Positions 5,380 to 7,134 of a stretch of DNA of 7,134 bases are shown one piece after another; positions within the stretch are counted from its first letter, which is position 1; each line of letters starts with the position of its first letter. Source of the stretch: an uncultured Alphaproteobacteria bacterium (GTDB lineage Bacteria > Pseudomonadota > Alphaproteobacteria > Rhodobacterales > Rhodobacteraceae). The stretch is from contig CAKMZE010000059.1 in assembly GCA_929200295.1 (NCBI GenBank), positions 224 to 7,357 on the forward strand, in the 5' to 3' direction. The notes under the pieces were generated by a model. It saw only the letters and a program-made list of their open reading frames with translations, searched no databases and was not told where the DNA came from. A program made the position numbers and the translations under genes.

Positions 5380-6273
5380 TTATCCAGACACTGAGGCGTC
5401 ATAAATGCTGTCGATTGTGGCGGCGAGCGTGGCGTTGAACTCTGCGTCGCTTTGCCTAACTGAGAGCCCTTCGGTCAGGGCGCGGCTAAAGCTGGCGATG
5501 ATGCCCGCGTTTTGTGATAGGCGTGTATTGGCCTCGTGCCGCGCGTATCCGCCAGAAAGTGCGACGACACGCAATACTTGCGGGTGTTGCACCAAAGGCA
5601 GGTAGTGGTTTGCTTTTTCTGGCAGTGTGAGTTTTAGCATCACCTGCTGGTCATTGGGCAGCTCAGCAAGCTGTTCAGAAATTTCCGTCAATAGCATCTC
5701 TTCTGCGATGGTTTTATCCGCCATTGTGATGCTGATCTCAGGTTCAAGGACCGGGATAAGCCCATGGGAGAGGATCTGTTTTCCGATCTCAAACTGCTGA
5801 GCAACAATTGCCTGAATACCCTTTGGATTGGCCTCGGCAATCACAGAGCGCATTTTGGTGCCAAACATGCCAGAGGCCGTTGCGCGCGCCAGCAAAGTAT
5901 CCATCCCATCGATGGGTTTCATCAGTTGCACACCGTCGTGAGGATCCATTAACCCCTTATCGACTTTTAGAAACGGGACGACACCATGGGTGTTCCAAAG
6001 GGCCGCCGCCGCGGGCGTGCCGCCGATCTCACGGTCCATGGTCATTTCAAACAGGATCGCGCCGACGACCTTGTCCCCTGTAAATGCGGGGGCAGTGACG
6101 ATGCGGCTGCGCATTTGGTGGATCAATGCGAACATCTCATCATCATTGGTGTAAGCTTCATCCTCGATACCATAGAGGCGCAATGCTTTTGGTGTTGATC
6201 CACCGCTTTGGTCGAGTGCTGCGATAAAGCCTTTGCCGTCACGGATTTGTGCCAATTGCGCCTGATCGATCAT
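5380..6273 (-). CDS. fda: Class I fructose-bisphosphate aldolase (bacterial Fda type)
   Basis: The product has 297 residues and interconverts fructose-1,6-bisphosphate with dihydroxyacetone phosphate and glyceraldehyde-3-phosphate in the cytoplasm. The N-terminal motif GKGFIAALDQSGGSTPKAL (13-31), LWNTHGVVPFLKVDKG (92-107) and VMLKLTLPE (211-219) match the metal-independent class I family known from Staphylococcus. K214 in the last motif is the expected Schiff-base lysine, by analogy with the Staphylococcus enzyme. Length fits the family. The frame is open to a TTG at 6303, but ATG 6273 is preferred: it has AAGGA 8 nt upstream and family similarity begins there. The gene follows pgk by 89 nt, with a perfect palindrome at the start of that gap, so it may be partly independently regulated. 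Annotators may also call it fba or fbaB. Confidence 0.94.
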   Translation of the reverse strand: MIDQAQLAQIRDGKGFIAALDQSGGSTPKALRLYGIEDEAYTNDDEMFALIHQMRSRIVTAPAFTGDKVVGAILFEMTMDREIGGTPAAAALWNTHGVVPFLKVDKGLMDPHDGVQLMKPIDGMDTLLARATASGMFGTKMRSVIAEANPKGIQAIVAQQFEIGKQILSHGLIPVLEPEISITMADKTIAEEMLLTEISEQLAELPNDQQVMLKLTLPEKANHYLPLVQHPQVLRVVALSGGYARHEANTRLSQNAGIIASFSRALTEGLSVRQSDAEFNATLAATIDSIYDASVSG

Positions 6274-6342
6274 GCCAATGTCCTTGCATAAGTTTCCTTG
6301 CAAGGCAGCTTTACGCAGGCAATATCACGTCCGCAATTCGGG

Positions 6343-6362
6343 TTGCGCTAACGTTAGCGCAA
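6343..6362. promoter_or_regulatory. Perfect 20-bp palindrome between pgk and the aldolase gene, probable operator
   Basis: TTGCGCTAACGTTAGCGCAA equals its own reverse complement over 20 bases. It starts directly after the pgk stop codon in transcription order and ends 69 nt before the aldolase ATG. The core TAACGTTA with central CG is shared with the pdhA palindrome, and the form is typical of LacI-family operators. It could fold as an RNA hairpin, but no U-tract follows on the minus strand, so termination of pgk is less likely. A weak promoter (TTGCGG-N17-TAAAGC) lies just downstream. Confidence 0.65.
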
Positions 6363-7134
6363 TCAAATTGAGAGGGCAGCAACGCCTGGCAATGTCTTGC
6401 CTTCCATCCATTCAAGGAATGCGCCACCGGCTGTTGATATATAGTTAAATTGATCTGCCACACCGGCTTGATTTAGCGCGGCAACCGTGTCGCCACCGCC
6501 TGCAACGGACATGAGTTCGCCCGAGACACTAAGTGCCGCCGCAACCTTGGCCGCCGCCGTCGTCGCACGGTCAAAGGGGGCGATTTCAAAGGCGCCGAGT
6601 GGCCCGTTCCATACAAGGGTTTTCGCGCCAGCAAGCACCTCGCTGATGTATGTCACCGTTTCTGGGCCTGCATCTAGGATCATCGCATCAGCTGGGCAGG
6701 CGTCAGGGGCGAGGATCTCGCTGTTTGCGCCTGCCTTAAATTCACGTGCGACGACAATATCGCGGGGCAGAATGATCTCGCATCCTGCGGCATCTGCTTT
6801 GGTCAGTATTTCACGGGCGGTATCCGCTAAATCATGCTCGCATAGGCTTTGTCCGACATTGATCCCTTGCGCGGCAAGGAATGTATTCGCCATGCCGCCG
6901 CCAATCACCAGATGATCGACCTTACTGACAAGATTGCCCAGCAGATCAAGCTTTGTTGACACTTTTGCGCCGCCCACCAGGGCCACAACAGGGCGCGCGG
7001 GGTTGCCAAGTGCGGCTTCAAGCGCGCCCAGCTCTTCGGCCATCAACCGTCCTGCGCAGGAAGGGAGCAATCGCGCGATCACTTCGGTTGAGGCATGGGC
7101 GCGGTGCGCTGCGGAAAAGGCATCATTCACATAG
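6363..7134 (-). CDS. pgk: Phosphoglycerate kinase, C-terminal two thirds (cut by window edge)
   Basis: The frame is open through the right edge. Its first complete codons read YVNDAFSAAHRAHAST, a conserved internal PGK motif, so about 140-155 N-terminal residues lie outside the window and no start should be placed at 7130. The enzyme transfers phosphate between 1,3-bisphosphoglycerate and ADP in glycolysis and in reverse in gluconeogenesis. Visible nucleotide-domain motifs are GGAKVSTK (about 6951-6974), LVWNGPLGAFE (about 6588-6620) and the glycine-rich GGGDTVAALN (about 6471-6500). The C-terminus STAGGAFLEWMEGKTLPGVAAL is canonical. The gene ends in TGA at 6365-6363, directly before a palindrome. 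Nothing in the visible part suggests inactivation. Confidence 0.97.
   Translation of the reverse strand, partial: YVNDAFSAAHRAHASTEVIARLLPSCAGRLMAEELGALEAALGNPARPVVALVGGAKVSTKLDLLGNLVSKVDHLVIGGGMANTFLAAQGINVGQSLCEHDLADTAREILTKADAAGCEIILPRDIVVAREFKAGANSEILAPDACPADAMILDAGPETVTYISEVLAGAKTLVWNGPLGAFEIAPFDRATTAAAKVAAALSVSGELMSVAGGGDTVAALNQAGVADQFNYISTAGGAFLEWMEGKTLPGVAALSI

Noticed and set aside
5372..5391. Hairpin GTGTCT-N8-AGACAC at the aldolase stop codon as an intrinsic terminator
   Set aside because: The stem is only 6 bp and no U-run follows on the minus strand.
6274..6303. TTG start for the aldolase at 6303
   Set aside because: ATG 6273 has AAGGA at good spacing and begins where family similarity begins; the extra 10 residues look unrelated.
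6281..6305. Repeated TCCTTGCA and the palindrome CCTTGCAAGG before the aldolase start
   Set aside because: One copy is explained by the ribosome binding site, and the short repeat is within chance expectation.

Overview
The window looks like a chromosomal piece of an alphaproteobacterium, most likely a roseobacter-type member of the Rhodobacterales. This rests on an E1-beta subunit that carries its own N-terminal lipoyl domain, the order pgk - fba (class I aldolase) - ftsB - pdhA - pdhB - pdhC, and the style of the proteins. I cannot name the genus from sequence alone. All large genes read on the minus strand, so transcription runs from high to low coordinates.

From the right edge: the 3' two thirds of pgk (6363-7134, cut by the window edge), then an 89-nt gap that begins with a perfect 20-bp palindrome, then a class I fructose-bisphosphate aldolase (5380-6273). 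Next is the small divisome protein FtsB (4980-5279). A 277-nt intergenic region (4702-4979) holds a clear sigma-70-type promoter (TTGACA-N17-CATACT) followed by a second perfect 20-bp palindrome over the predicted transcription start. The pyruvate dehydrogenase genes follow: pdhA (E1 alpha, 3685-4701), pdhB (lipoyl-E1 beta, 2238-3611) and pdhC (E2, 903-2177). After a 97-nt gap comes a potassium-channel-like membrane protein (68-805).

Two things stand out beyond standard annotation. First, the palindromes at pdhA and between pgk and fba share the core TAACGTTA, have central CG symmetry typical of LacI-family operators, and sit at genes of connected steps (lower glycolysis/gluconeogenesis and pyruvate entry to the TCA cycle). 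This suggests one local regulon, possibly CceR/PckR-like. Second, there are very short ORFs that ordinary gene callers miss. A 25-codon ORF exactly fills the pdhA-pdhB gap, with an ATGA overlap on one side and a TAATG overlap on the other. A 26-residue hydrophobic protein with a perfect Shine-Dalgarno lies on the plus strand, antisense to the channel's C-terminal tail. A weaker 24-codon ORF lies between pdhB and pdhC.

Functionally, aldolase and phosphoglycerate kinase handle triose-phosphate flux, and PdhA/PdhB/PdhC convert pyruvate to acetyl-CoA. The E3 (lpd) gene is not in this window. FtsB is a housekeeping neighbour. The channel gene has its own plausible promoter and is probably a separate unit. 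The first 67 bases hold no gene I can support.
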